Numbered from the stretch's first letter, positions 41,224 to 49,395 are shown. The stretch is 64,000 bases of DNA from Brucella tritici (GCF_902825325.1 NZ_CADEAR010000003.1:310001-374000); one strand, 5' to 3'. The notes: generated by a model from the letters alone, not told the origin. Made by a program: numbers and translations.

Positions 41224-42336
41224 ATGAAAACGAAACATTCTATCTGGAAGTCATATCGCCAGGTTTTTGCGCGCGGTGTCGCCACGGCTCTTATCGGCGC
41301 TGGTCTGGTTGTTCCACAGGCTGCGTTTGCCTGCACGAGCTTTGTTCTCCCGACGACGGATGATGGCTATGTTTACGCACGCACGATGGAGTTCGCTTTC
41401 GAACTGAAATCCGATCTCATCGTCATTCCGCGCAAATTTGAAATAACATCGACTGCAGCGGCCGGCAAACCCGGCATGAAGTGGAAGGGTCAGTATGCGG
41501 CTGTCGGGATGAATGCTTTTGGCGTACCGGCGCTTACTGACGGTATGAACGAAAAGGGGCTTGCGGGCGGAATTCTCTATTTTCCAGATTTCGCGCAGTA
41601 TCAGGACCCGGCCACGGCCGATCCGGCGAAGAGTCTTGCGCCTTGGGATTTTCTGAGCTGGGCGCTAACCAATTTTGCGACAGTCGCTGAGGTCAAGGCC
41701 GCACTCGATACGGTTTCCGTCATCAATGTGAAACAGGAAAACCTGGGTATCGCGCCGCCGTTCCATTACACGTTGCATGACGAGACGGGAGCTTCGATTG
41801 TCATTGAACCGGTCGATGGAAAGCTCAAGGTTTATGATAATCCGCTTGGTGTCATGACCAATTCACCGAATTTCGACTGGCATCTGACGAACCTGCGCAA
41901 TTACGTCAATCTGTCGCCTGAAAACGCCAAGCCGCTCGTCATTAACAATGCGACGATCAAGCCGCTGGGGCAGGGGTCGGGTCTGCTCGGTGTGCCGGGA
42001 GATTCTACGCCGCCATCGCGTTTCGTGCGCGCAAGCGCCTATGTGCTATCAGCAGCAAAACTGCCCAGCGGCCCTGAAAGCGTTCGTCTGGCTGAGCATA
42101 TCGCCAATAATTTCGATATTCCGAAAGGTCTCATTCGAGACCCGCAGGCTCCGCTGGAATATACCCAGTGGACCTCGATCGCTGATATGAAAAATGACAT
42201 TTATTACATCAAGACCTACGACAATCAGGTTTTGCGCAGCGTATCCCTCAAGGATATGGACCTTGATGCCAAGGACCTTGTAACGGTCAAGATGGACCCT
42301 TTGCCGATAGCACCGGCATTGATCGAGAAGAAGTAA
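41224..42336 (+). CDS. choloylglycine hydrolase family protein (paralogue 2)
   Basis: 370 residues. The signal peptide ends PQAAFA and exposes Cys37 (CTSF). Active-site counterparts: YARTMEF Arg, DGMNEKGLAGG, MTNSPNFDWHL and RFVRASAY. It is clearly related to, but well diverged from, the paralogue at 37.2 kb, so different substrates are likely. GAGGTCATC precedes the ATG. Followed by a Bru-RS-like repeat 4 bp after the stop and then a terminator. Confidence 0.9.
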   Translation: MKTKHSIWKSYRQVFARGVATALIGAGLVVPQAAFACTSFVLPTTDDGYVYARTMEFAFELKSDLIVIPRKFEITSTAAAGKPGMKWKGQYAAVGMNAFGVPALTDGMNEKGLAGGILYFPDFAQYQDPATADPAKSLAPWDFLSWALTNFATVAEVKAALDTVSVINVKQENLGIAPPFHYTLHDETGASIVIEPVDGKLKVYDNPLGVMTNSPNFDWHLTNLRNYVNLSPENAKPLVINNATIKPLGQGSGLLGVPGDSTPPSRFVRASAYVLSAAKLPSGPESVRLAEHIANNFDIPKGLIRDPQAPLEYTQWTSIADMKNDIYYIKTYDNQVLRSVSLKDMDLDAKDLVTVKMDPLPIAPALIEKK

Positions 42337-42340
42337 CTTT

Positions 42341-42441
42341 GAGCGGTTCCGGTTAAAACGGAGTCGTAGAAATCGCCTAAGTATTTGTTTCGTTGCATTA
42401 TCCTGCGCAAAACTGCTTCGTATTTTTGCTGGAAATGCTCT
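42341..42441. repeat. Bru-RS-like palindromic repeat, copy B
   Basis: 101 bp between GAGCGGTTCC and GGAAATGCTC, aligning with 33659-33760 over its full length; begins 4 bp after the hydrolase stop. Confidence 0.75.
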
Positions 42442-42455
42442 AGTTGTATGGATTC

Positions 42456-42482
42456 AAGGGCGGCGGTTAGCCGCCCTTTTTC
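42456..42482. terminator. terminator after choloylglycine hydrolase 2
   Basis: AAGGGCGG-cggttag-CCGCCCTTTTT, also at the 3' side of the convergent XRE-like gene. Confidence 0.85.
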
Positions 42483-42485
42483 GTT

Positions 42486-42788
42486 TCAGGGTACGTCATC
42501 GGAGGCAGTCGGGCCGCCTTCGTTCTCCAGATTGGCAATGCGTCGAGTTTCCGAGCGATTGAATTTCAGACGCACCCCAGCACCGCCGCCATTTTCCGGA
42601 ATGAACAGCGCCCCGGCCTTTTCCAGGGTGTCGGCCAATGCCTGTATTTGTTCGTCCGATGGCGTGCCGAGCTTGCGTTCAAACTGTTCAATGGTCGCTG
42701 TGTCGATGCCGGATAGTTGGGCCAGGCGATCGCGGGAGAACTCCACGAGAGCTCTGGCAGCGCGGCATTGAGGTCCGGTTATCATCAT
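42486..42788 (-). CDS. XRE-type helix-turn-helix protein
   Basis: 100 residues. The helix-turn-helix is ARALVEFSRDRLAQLSGIDT (about 10-30) followed by ATIEQFERKLGTPSDEQIQ, then a short tail with ENGGGAGVRL as in many alphaproteobacterial single-domain XRE proteins. Target unknown. GGGGAG lies 6 nt before the ATG. Confidence 0.85.
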   Translation of the reverse strand: MMITGPQCRAARALVEFSRDRLAQLSGIDTATIEQFERKLGTPSDEQIQALADTLEKAGALFIPENGGGAGVRLKFNRSETRRIANLENEGGPTASDDVP

Positions 42789-42894
42789 GTCTTTCTCCCC
42801 TTGCAGTCATGTACTGGAGATAAATGCTGGAAGCGTAGCGCGCTTTGGCGCCTATAGTTTCGAAAGCCGTTTCACGCTGTTGTAGGAAAACGTT

Positions 42895-43164
42895 TTAATG
42901 GTGGTCGGAGTTACCGCTCTTTTTTCCCGCACCGTTGATAATCGTTTCGAGCAGCCAGGGCTTGTGGTCAATTATTTCAGAGAGTTCACGCAGACTTATT
43001 TGCGATCCGGCTTCCTTGAGCAACGCGTCGGCAACGGAGGCAGATCCGTTTTTGCCTTCCTGCGCCATGCGATGCGCCCGCCGGATCAAAAGTTCCGGCT
43101 GTGAAAAACTGCTCTCGGCAAGTCTTCTTTCTATTCGACGCTGTAGCTCTTCCGGAGCAATCAT
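42895..43164 (-). CDS. hypothetical protein, 89 residues
   Basis: Hydrophilic, mostly helical, no signal peptide or membrane span: IAPEELQRRIERRLAES at the start, ending GNSDHH. AAGGGA stands 9 nt before the ATG. Codon choice looks like that of neighbours. I do not recognise a family. It precedes the XRE-like gene on the same strand with a 106-bp gap. Confidence 0.6.
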   Translation of the reverse strand: MIAPEELQRRIERRLAESSFSQPELLIRRAHRMAQEGKNGSASVADALLKEAGSQISLRELSEIIDHKPWLLETIINGAGKKSGNSDHH

Positions 43165-43466
43165 TTGTTGAATTCCCTTATTCCTGAAGGGTGCGCAACC
43201 GACAGCGATTTGCCACCCACACTATGAATTTATGTTGAGATAAAGTTTTTGCCACGTGACAATTCGTACAAATCTGGCGTTTCGGCAAAATTTACTATGA
43301 GGCAAGCAGGTGGAGTTGCGCGACCGTTCTACTTTAGTATCACGAAATAGTAACGAAATATTTCAGCACATCAAATCCGCAAAGAAGCCAAATTATTGCC
43401 ACGCTTTCTCTTGTTTGCATCTGATGGCCTACTTACATAGCCGATACGCCTTGGCGGGAAGAGCAT
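43165..43466. other. AT-rich intergenic region before the terC leader
   Basis: Part of a 411-bp gap between divergent genes. No gene is visible. The first 250 bp are AT-rich and presumably hold the promoters; from 43450 on it becomes GC-rich and folds (see the leader entry). Confidence 0.5.
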
Positions 43467-43531
43467 TGGTCAGGTAGAGCGTGCGACGGGAAGCGGATTT
43501 CGCTTCGCGGGAAGTCGCGCTGTAGCGACCA
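43467..43531 (+). ncRNA. candidate structured 5' leader of the TerC-like gene
   Basis: One long interrupted stem: TGGTC (43467-43471)/GACCA (43527-43531), AGC-gt-GCGAC (43478-43487)/GTCGCGCT (43514-43521), and GAAGCG (43490-43495)/CGCTTC (43501-43506) around a GATTT loop. GGGAAG occurs three times (43456, 43488, 43509), twice in the internal loop. It ends 44 nt before the ATG. terC/alx genes are often under metal- or pH-responsive leaders, but I cannot find the conserved loops of the yybP-ykoY class here, so the identity is open. Confidence 0.4.
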
Positions 43532-43575
43532 GTGCCTGTTTCCGTTTGATAACAATAATAATTCGATGGTTTGCA

Positions 43576-44643
43576 ATGGCCACTCTTCGATACTTTATCT
43601 GGCCCATGGTCTTCACCGTATTGGGTCTCGCAGGTGCTCTCTGGCTCGGCTACGAAATGACCGGCACCTTTGGGGGAATGGTCTCCGTCTTCATCATCTG
43701 TGCGGTTCTGAGCGTTCTCGAAATTTCACTTTCTTTCGATAACGCCATCGTCAATGCGCGCATCCTGCGCGACATGACGCCGGAATGGCAGCATCGCTTC
43801 CTGACCTGGGGCATTGTGATTGCCGTTTTCGGCATGCGCATCATTTTCCCGTTGGCTATCGTTGCGGTTGCCATGTGGACCGATCCGATCTCGGCGCTGA
43901 AGCTTGCGATCTGGCAGCCGGATGAATATGCCCGCGTGATCTCGGATTCGCATACAGGCATTGCGGCCTTCGGCGGTACATTCCTGCTGATGGTCGGCAT
44001 GAAGTATTTCTTCGATGTCGAGAAGGATGTGCACTGGATCAAGGCCATCGAAAGCCGCATGTCGAAATTCGCTTCCGTGCAAGGTGTCGAGATCGGCGTT
44101 GCAATCGCTCTGATTATCTTCTTCTCCTATCAACTGGATGCCGAGCACTCGCATACATTCCTGATTGCCGCGCTGTTCGGTCTTCTGACCTTCCTGGCTG
44201 TCGAAGGGCTTGGTGAGGTTCTGGATGCCACGCAGGAGCAGATGGACATGGTCCATCGTGGTGGCCTGGGCGCCTTCATCTATCTTGAAGTGCTTGATGC
44301 CAGCTTCTCGTTCGATGGCGTTATCGGTGCGTTCGCACTGACTACGAACCTGTTCATTATCGCAATAGGGCTTGGTATTGGTGCATTCTATGTGCGCTCG
44401 CTGACCATCATGCTTGTTGAGCGCAAGACGCTGGGCCAGTACCGCTATCTCGAACATGGCGCTTTCTATGCGATCCTGGTTCTGGCGGTCATAATGTATG
44501 TCCAGACGCTGGTGCATATTCCGGAAGTCATTACCGGCCTTATCGGCGCCGCTTTGATCGGTCTCTCGTTCATGTCTTCGCTGCGCTATAACCGGCTCAA
44601 TCCGAACTGGCAGGAAGAAGCCGAAGAGGTCGCAGGGCACTAG
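43576..44643 (+). CDS. TerC/DUF475 family integral membrane protein
   Basis: 355 residues, nine or so membrane spans. The TerC metal-site pattern with acidic residues in helices is doubled: LEISLSFDNAIVNA near the N terminus and LEVLDASFSFDGVIGAF in the second half. Family members are implicated in Mn2+ export and tellurite tolerance. ATG at 43576 lacks a strong ribosome site, which fits control through the structured leader. Terminator follows 22 bp after the stop. Confidence 0.9.
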   Translation: MATLRYFIWPMVFTVLGLAGALWLGYEMTGTFGGMVSVFIICAVLSVLEISLSFDNAIVNARILRDMTPEWQHRFLTWGIVIAVFGMRIIFPLAIVAVAMWTDPISALKLAIWQPDEYARVISDSHTGIAAFGGTFLLMVGMKYFFDVEKDVHWIKAIESRMSKFASVQGVEIGVAIALIIFFSYQLDAEHSHTFLIAALFGLLTFLAVEGLGEVLDATQEQMDMVHRGGLGAFIYLEVLDASFSFDGVIGAFALTTNLFIIAIGLGIGAFYVRSLTIMLVERKTLGQYRYLEHGAFYAILVLAVIMYVQTLVHIPEVITGLIGAALIGLSFMSSLRYNRLNPNWQEEAEEVAGH

Positions 44644-44664
44644 TCTGATGTGTCTGACTGGATC

Positions 44665-44691
44665 AAAAGGGCAGCTTCGGCTGCCCTTTTT
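44665..44691 (+). terminator. terminator of the TerC-like gene
   Basis: AAAAGGGCAGC-ttcg-GCTGCCCTTTTT. Confidence 0.93.
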
Positions 44692-44819
44692 GTTGGTCTT
44701 GACCGAATCGCCGGAGTTGAGGACCATCATCCGGGTGCGATTGATATCGCTTTCATGCCGCAGATCGTTTCAGGGGACATGATCGGCATGCTGCGGCCTT
44801 TTCGGGGAGAGACGTTTCC

Positions 44820-45320
44820 ATGATCGTGACACGGTTAAGCAAGACCGCCTTCGTGGCGGCGATTGCCTTTTTCGCAACGCTGGTTTCGTTCGGTAATATC
44901 ACCGATTACGACACCAATTTCGGGTTCGTGCAGCACGTGCTGATGATGGACACGATCTTTCCCGACGCGACGATCAAATATCGCGCTATCGATAATCCAA
45001 TGCTGCACAATGCCGCCTATATTCTCATCATCGCGGCGGAGACGCTGACGGCAATTCTATGCTGGATCGGAACATTCGCCATGCTCGGTCGGCTGACCGA
45101 ACGGGCAGCGAGTTTCAACCGCTCCAAGAAATGGGCCATTGCCGGTCTGTCGCTTGGCTTTCTGGTCTGGCAGGTCGGTTTCATGTCGGTTGGCGGGGAA
45201 TGGTTCGGTATGTGGATGTCGCAAACCTGGAACGGGATCGAATCCGCGTTCCGGTTCTTCATCACGATCATTGCAGTGCTGATCTTCGTCGTTATGCCGG
45301 ACGGCGAGCTAGTGGATTGA
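44820..45320 (+). CDS. DUF2165 small membrane protein
   Basis: 166 residues, four membrane spans: VAAIAFFATLVSFGNITDYDTNF (first part), AYILIIAAETLTAILC, and WQVGFMSVGGEWFGMWMSQ, the DUF2165 signature. Function unknown. GGGGAG precedes the ATG. The last four codons (ELVD-stop) are supplied by the start of a palindromic element, so the native end may have been shifted by its insertion. Confidence 0.88.
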   Translation: MIVTRLSKTAFVAAIAFFATLVSFGNITDYDTNFGFVQHVLMMDTIFPDATIKYRAIDNPMLHNAAYILIIAAETLTAILCWIGTFAMLGRLTERAASFNRSKKWAIAGLSLGFLVWQVGFMSVGGEWFGMWMSQTWNGIESAFRFFITIIAVLIFVVMPDGELVD

Positions 45321-45386
45321 ATTTGACGTTTGAATCCCGACTGAATGAGATGCTGTTTCAAACGTCAAATTCGAAAAATCCACTAG
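45309..45386. repeat. CTAGTGG palindromic element 1 (78 bp)
   Basis: Begins CTAGTGGATT and ends AATCCACTAG; internal arms GAATTTGACGTTTGAA and TTTCAAACGTCAAATTC pair almost perfectly. The right arm has four extra bases (tttc) just inside the terminal decamer. It overlaps the 3' end of the DUF2165 gene. Confidence 0.8.
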
Positions 45387-45399
45387 ATACATAAAGTTA

Positions 45400-45475
45400 C
45401 TAGTGGTCTTTGCGATTCCGACATTTGCTCGGCGCCTGTATCAGAGGGACGCAAATGTCGGAATCAGACCACTAG
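45400..45475. repeat. CTAGTGG palindromic element 2 (76 bp)
   Basis: Begins CTAGTGGTCT and ends AGACCACTAG; internal arms GATTCCGACATTTGC and GCAAATGTCGGAATC are perfect complements. The left arm carries four extra bases (ttgc) after the terminal decamer. It lies 13 bp from element 1, has the same architecture but different inner sequence, and abuts the pncA stop. Confidence 0.8.
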
Positions 45476-46101
45476 AATAGATGCGATGCTGAAACAGGCT
45501 CGTCGATCAGTTCGACGCCAGCCTGTTTCATCTTCTGCAGCATGATGTCCATCGAGCCGTTAAGGTCGATCCCACGGCACGCATCGAGACGGACGCGCAC
45601 CTGAAAACCTTCTTCTATGGCGTCGAGCGCCGAATAGGCGACGCAGAAATCGGTGGCCAGCCCGACCAATGTGAGCGAACCGATATCGCGTTCGCGCAAA
45701 TATCCGCCAAGACCAGTCGGTGTGCTGCGGTCGTTTTCGAAGAATGCCGAATAGCTGTCTATGCCGATGCGAAAGCCTTTTCGAAGGACGAGCTGTGCCC
45801 GCGTCCATTGCAGGTCAGCGTGAAAATCCGCACCGTGACTGCCTTACACGCAATGGTCGGGCCAGAGCGTCTGCAGGCCATAGGCCATCTCGACAGTGTT
45901 GAAAGGTTTGGTACCAGGATGGGTTGAGGCGAAGCTCGAATGATTGGCTGGATGCCAGTCCTGCGTGAGGATGACGTGTTCGCTTTCATCGATCAGCCGG
46001 TTGACGGCGGGAATGATTTCGTCGCCGCGATCAACCGGCAGCGCGCCGCCGGGGCAAAAATCATTCTGGACGTCGACAACCACAAGTGCATGACCGATCA
46101 T
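45472..46101 (-). pseudogene. pncA: nicotinamidase gene interrupted by an in-frame stop
   Basis: Reads as a complete 209-codon nicotinamidase except for TAA at codon 86 (45844-45846) after LWPDHCV, where the family has Gln (CAA) in the motif HCVQG. The frame does not shift: it continues GSHGADFH through the catalytic Lys108 (LRKGF) and Cys153 (ATDFCVAYSA) to the normal end. Asp10 (VVVDVQND) and the metal site (QDWHPANH) lie before the stop. One C-to-T change explains it. A truncated product would lack two of three catalytic residues, so salvage of nicotinamide would be lost unless the stop is read through or is a sequencing error. Confidence 0.88.
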
Positions 46102-46238
46102 GGAATACTCGCTTTTCTCATTTCATAACCGACTATAGCCAGACAGGGTTCGCGAGACCAGCAATAAGCCGCGTTCTGGTATAACATCGGCAAGAGTGCT
46201 ACGGACGATTCCAATCAGGAACCAGACAGGAAACGATC

Positions 46239-46460
46239 ATGACAGACGTAATCGTCCGCGACAGCAATGGCACTCAGTTGAATGACGGCGATTCCGTCAC
46301 GCTCATCAAGGACCTGAAGGTCAAGGGCACCTCGACGACACTGAAGCGGGGAACGCTGGTCAAGGGCATTCGCCTCACCGGAAATCCGGACGAAGTCGAT
46401 TGCAGCACCAAGCAGGTCAAGGGACTGGTGCTGCGGACCGAATTTCTGAAAAAAGCCTAA
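46239..46460 (+). CDS. PhnA C-terminal domain protein (YjdM-like)
   Basis: 73 residues: VIVRDSNGTQLNDGDSVTLI, DLKVKGTS and LKRGTLVKGIRL are the C-terminal SH3-like domain of PhnA/YjdM; the N-terminal zinc ribbon is absent, as in many alphaproteobacteria. Despite the family name, a role in phosphonate use is not established. AGGAAACG is 4 nt before the ATG. Immediately followed by a 142-bp palindromic element. Confidence 0.9.
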   Translation: MTDVIVRDSNGTQLNDGDSVTLIKDLKVKGTSTTLKRGTLVKGIRLTGNPDEVDCSTKQVKGLVLRTEFLKKA

Positions 46461-46602
46461 GAGCCTGTTCCAAAAGTCGCCCTGTGTGGCTGCAAATGGC
46501 AATTTTCTGCGTTTCGGTGCTCACGTACCCTTAAGTACGCGCCGCTCCGGTACTCGAAAATCACCATTTTCGCACACACATGCCGCTTTTTGATTCAGGC
46601 TC
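46461..46602. repeat. 142-bp long-hairpin repeat element
   Basis: Ends GAGCCTG and CAGGCTC; inner arms include GGCAATTTTC / GAAAATCACC, and the centre is GTACCCTTAAGTAC. It begins one base after the PhnA-like stop and ends 6 bp before the gbcB stop, so it fills the entire convergent gap and could act as a two-way terminator. A degenerate relative is at 50097. Confidence 0.75.
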
Positions 46603-46607
46603 CGTTA

Positions 46608-47732
46608 TCAGGCATCGATCTCCACGCGTCCACGTGGGCGGCTGCAGCAGGCGAGGATATAGCCCTCGGCGATTTCATCGTCGCGAATGCCGCCATTGTG
46701 GTTCATTTCGGTTTCGCCGCCGAGGCACTTCACCTTGCAGGTGCCACAGATTCCGAACTCGCAGGCGCTCGGAATCTTGAGACCTCCATTACGTGCGGCA
46801 AGCAGAATCGTGTCGTTTTCCGTGCATTCGACTTCCACACCTGAAAGGCTGAAGACGACGCTTGCGGCGGCAACTGCCGGTGCCGGGGCGGCGGGTGCTG
46901 CCACAGTGCTCGCTGCTTCGGAGAGCGTGGATGGCACCGGAACCGACGAAATCTCGCTGGCCGGGTTAAAGCTTTCTTGATGGTAGTTGGCCATGTTGAA
47001 GCCAGCGTCTTCCAGCAGGCCGCGTACACCGTTCATGAATGGTTCCGGTCCACAGCAGAACACCTTGCGATGCAGAAAATCAGGCGCCAGCAATTCAAGC
47101 CGGGCACGGTCGATGCGTCCGTGCAGACCCAGCCATACGTGTCGCGGTGACGACTGTTCCACGATGAAAGCCAGATGCATTGCTTCCATGCGACCGGTAA
47201 GCAGTTCCAGTTCGCGGCGGAAGATGATGTCGTCCGGCGTGCGCGCGCAATTGATGAAGGCGACGTCGGTTGCCGGTGCGCAGTCGAAGAGCCAGCGCGT
47301 CATGGAGACCATCGGCGTGATGCCGGAGCCGGCAGAAACGAAGAGATATTTTTCGCCCGGATGGTTGGCAAGCGAGAAATCGCCGTTCGGCCCGTAAGCC
47401 TTGATCTTCATCGACGGGCGCAGATTGTCGAGCATCCAGCGGGTGCCTATGCTGTCCTTCTGCGCCTTGACCGTGACGGAGATATGGTAGGGACGGGATG
47501 GGGTCGAGGAAAGCGTATAAGTCCGAAGCACCGGGCCAAGACCATCCGCCCGTTCTATCGGCAGTTCCAGAGTGATGAACTGGCCTGGCGTATAGCGGAA
47601 CCAGTTGTCCTCGGTGGTCTTGAAGGAGAAGGTCATCACGTCTGGCGCTTCTTCGATGGCCGAGATGCATTCCAGCATCTGCAACCTGTCGTTCCACGGC
47701 AGCATCTCGTCCAGATATTTCAGAGGCTGCAT
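46608..47732 (-). CDS. gbcB: glycine betaine monooxygenase reductase-like subunit
   Basis: 374 residues: FAD-binding domain (RTYTLSSTPS), NAD-binding domain (LFVSAGSGITPM, FCCGPEPFM), an Ala/Pro-rich linker (about 260-290) and a C-terminal plant-type [2Fe-2S] ferredoxin domain (CEFGICGTCKVKC ... CCSRP). This is the electron-supply chain of GbcAB-type Rieske systems, passing electrons from NADH to the oxygenase encoded 31 bp upstream. Start at MQPLKYLDEML. Stachydrine or carnitine as substrate cannot be excluded. Confidence 0.85.
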   Translation of the reverse strand: MQPLKYLDEMLPWNDRLQMLECISAIEEAPDVMTFSFKTTEDNWFRYTPGQFITLELPIERADGLGPVLRTYTLSSTPSRPYHISVTVKAQKDSIGTRWMLDNLRPSMKIKAYGPNGDFSLANHPGEKYLFVSAGSGITPMVSMTRWLFDCAPATDVAFINCARTPDDIIFRRELELLTGRMEAMHLAFIVEQSSPRHVWLGLHGRIDRARLELLAPDFLHRKVFCCGPEPFMNGVRGLLEDAGFNMANYHQESFNPASEISSVPVPSTLSEAASTVAAPAAPAPAVAAASVVFSLSGVEVECTENDTILLAARNGGLKIPSACEFGICGTCKVKCLGGETEMNHNGGIRDDEIAEGYILACCSRPRGRVEIDA

Positions 47733-47763
47733 GGCCTTCTCACTTCTCAATTCGCATACACTA

Positions 47764-49011
47764 TCAGGCGACGCGGCTGAGCTTTGCTGCTTCGCCACGC
47801 AGGCGCGGTGTAATGGTGTTGGTATACCATTCGAGGAATTGCATCACGCCGCCTTCATGTTCGACCGAATACGGGCCGGGCTGATAAGCGGGCGAGCGAA
47901 TGCCAACCGCATTTTCTTCAACGATCTGCCGGTCCTGGTCATTGGTCTGGATCCAAACATGGGTCAGCTCATCAAGATCGTAATCCACGCCTTCGACGGC
48001 ATCCTTGTGGACGAGCCATTTGGTGGTGACGAGCGTTTCCTCGGCGCTGATCGGCAGAACGCGGAAGGAAATCGCATGATCCGCCATCAGATGGTTCCAG
48101 GTCGACGGATAGTTGAACAGCAGCATTGCGCCGATATTCGTGTTGCCAGCCACCTGATCGCTCAAAGGCTTCTTGACGGCTGCCTTGCCGGACATGGTGT
48201 AGCTCACCGCGTCGCGCAGAAGCGGAATGCGGGTGATGCGATAGCGTCCATCCTCGGACATGTTGAATTCCGCAGGCAGGCCGACGTTGGCGCAATTTTT
48301 CCAGAGCTGGTTGATCTCGGGGTCTTCCATCACACCCTGCACGCCGGTTGCCGAAGGAGCTTCCGGATAGGTGCGGCAGAGTTCTGGATGGTTCGCGGCG
48401 CAGTGATAGCACTCACGGTTGTTTTCCCAGACGAGCTTCCAGTTGCCCTTTTCGATGATCGAGCTTTCGAAAGCGACCTTTGCGTCCTTGATATTGTGCG
48501 GCGCGAGATAGGGTTCAACCAGATTGCGGAAAGCACCGAAATCAGGCGCTTCCTCGGCGACACAGACATAGATATAGCCGGCGACGGTTTCACAATGCAC
48601 CGGCTTCAGGCCATATTCGGCAGGTTTGAAATCAGGGCCGACCTGACGTGCGAAGAGCAGGCGTCCGTCCAGTTCGTAGGTCCACTGATGATAAGGGCAG
48701 ACGAGCTTTGCTGCAGTTCCTTTTTCGGCCGCGCAAATGCGCGAACCGCGATGGCGGCAGGAATTATGGAAAGCACGAATGCCCCCCTGCGCATCGCGAA
48801 CGATGACAACGGGATAAGCGCCGATCTGCACGGTCATATAGGAACCGGTCTTCGGCAATTCGCAATCATGGCCCACAAACAGCCAGTCCTTGTAGAAAAT
48901 ATTCTCCAAATCCAGCTTGTGATATTCCGGATCGGTGTAGAATTTTTGCTCCAGGCTGAAATTGGGGTCGCGCCCGGTCAACAGCCCCAGCATTTCGTTG
49001 CGAACGTCCAT
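47764..49011 (-). CDS. gbcA: Rieske oxygenase, glycine betaine monooxygenase-like
   Basis: 415 residues. Rieske cluster ligands C-x-H ... C-x2-H (NSCRHRGSRIC, CPYHQWTY, about 85-115) and the mononuclear iron site (NNRECYHCAANHPEL, with a C-terminal Asp in TNDQDRQ). Closest in pattern to GbcA, which oxidatively demethylates glycine betaine to dimethylglycine; stachydrine demethylase is an alternative. Start at MDVRNEML; the frame upstream is unconserved. Forms an operon with the reductase. Confidence 0.87.
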   Translation of the reverse strand: MDVRNEMLGLLTGRDPNFSLEQKFYTDPEYHKLDLENIFYKDWLFVGHDCELPKTGSYMTVQIGAYPVVIVRDAQGGIRAFHNSCRHRGSRICAAEKGTAAKLVCPYHQWTYELDGRLLFARQVGPDFKPAEYGLKPVHCETVAGYIYVCVAEEAPDFGAFRNLVEPYLAPHNIKDAKVAFESSIIEKGNWKLVWENNRECYHCAANHPELCRTYPEAPSATGVQGVMEDPEINQLWKNCANVGLPAEFNMSEDGRYRITRIPLLRDAVSYTMSGKAAVKKPLSDQVAGNTNIGAMLLFNYPSTWNHLMADHAISFRVLPISAEETLVTTKWLVHKDAVEGVDYDLDELTHVWIQTNDQDRQIVEENAVGIRSPAYQPGPYSVEHEGGVMQFLEWYTNTITPRLRGEAAKLSRVA

Positions 49012-49239
49012 AGAATCGAACCCTTGCTTTCCATCTTGGATCTGCCCTCTGCTGTTCTCCCAGCGACTATGGCTCGATCCGGTGTTCCCTTTGTCTTCCG
49101 GAAGCACGGCTTATCCCGTTATCTCAATGGCTTGCTCACATCTCCCGAGGTCTGTGAACTAGCTTCCGTTATTCTGATTCAATCACTGAACTATTCTAAA
49201 CGCGCATTGGGATGCGACATGGTTTTCGCGTAAAGACGA
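49012..49239. other. gbcA upstream region
   Basis: The 384-bp gap up to 49395 divides the divergent gbcA and lyxose isomerase genes and must hold both promoters; apart from the dyad at 49240 I see nothing specific. Confidence 0.5.
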
Positions 49240-49267
49240 CACGCCAAAATGTCGCTTTTGCGGCGTG
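49240..49267. promoter_or_regulatory. dyad between gbcA and the lyxose isomerase gene
   Basis: CACGCC-AAAA ... TTTTG-CGGCGTG: 10-bp arms with a two-base bulge, in the middle of a divergent promoter region. Could be an operator or a hairpin; the regulator is unknown. Confidence 0.4.
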
Positions 49268-49395
49268 ATCAGATCGTAGCAAATATGTGTTACATATGCC
49301 TTCGGAGCGTTTCCGGGATTGCAAATTGGTTTAAAAGCCAGTTACCACGTCAACCACATCCCAATCTGTTTCATTCCATGGGAGGCTCGGTGGCC

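Noticed and set aside
42486..43164. XRE-like protein and the 89-residue protein as a toxin-antitoxin pair
   Set aside because: There is a gap of over 100 bp, no toxin-like fold is visible in the partner, and neither overlaps the other as such pairs usually do.
43467..43531. yybP-ykoY manganese riboswitch
   Set aside because: Gene context fits, but the conserved loop sequences of that class are not recognisable; kept only as an unassigned leader.
45472..46101. pncA as a frameshift
   Set aside because: Both halves and the segment between them are in one reading frame; the only lesion is the TAA at 45844-45846.
47605..49233. 542-codon plus-strand frame
   Set aside because: Lies opposite gbcA and the start of gbcB, which carry Rieske and ferredoxin motifs; a by-product of GC-rich third positions.
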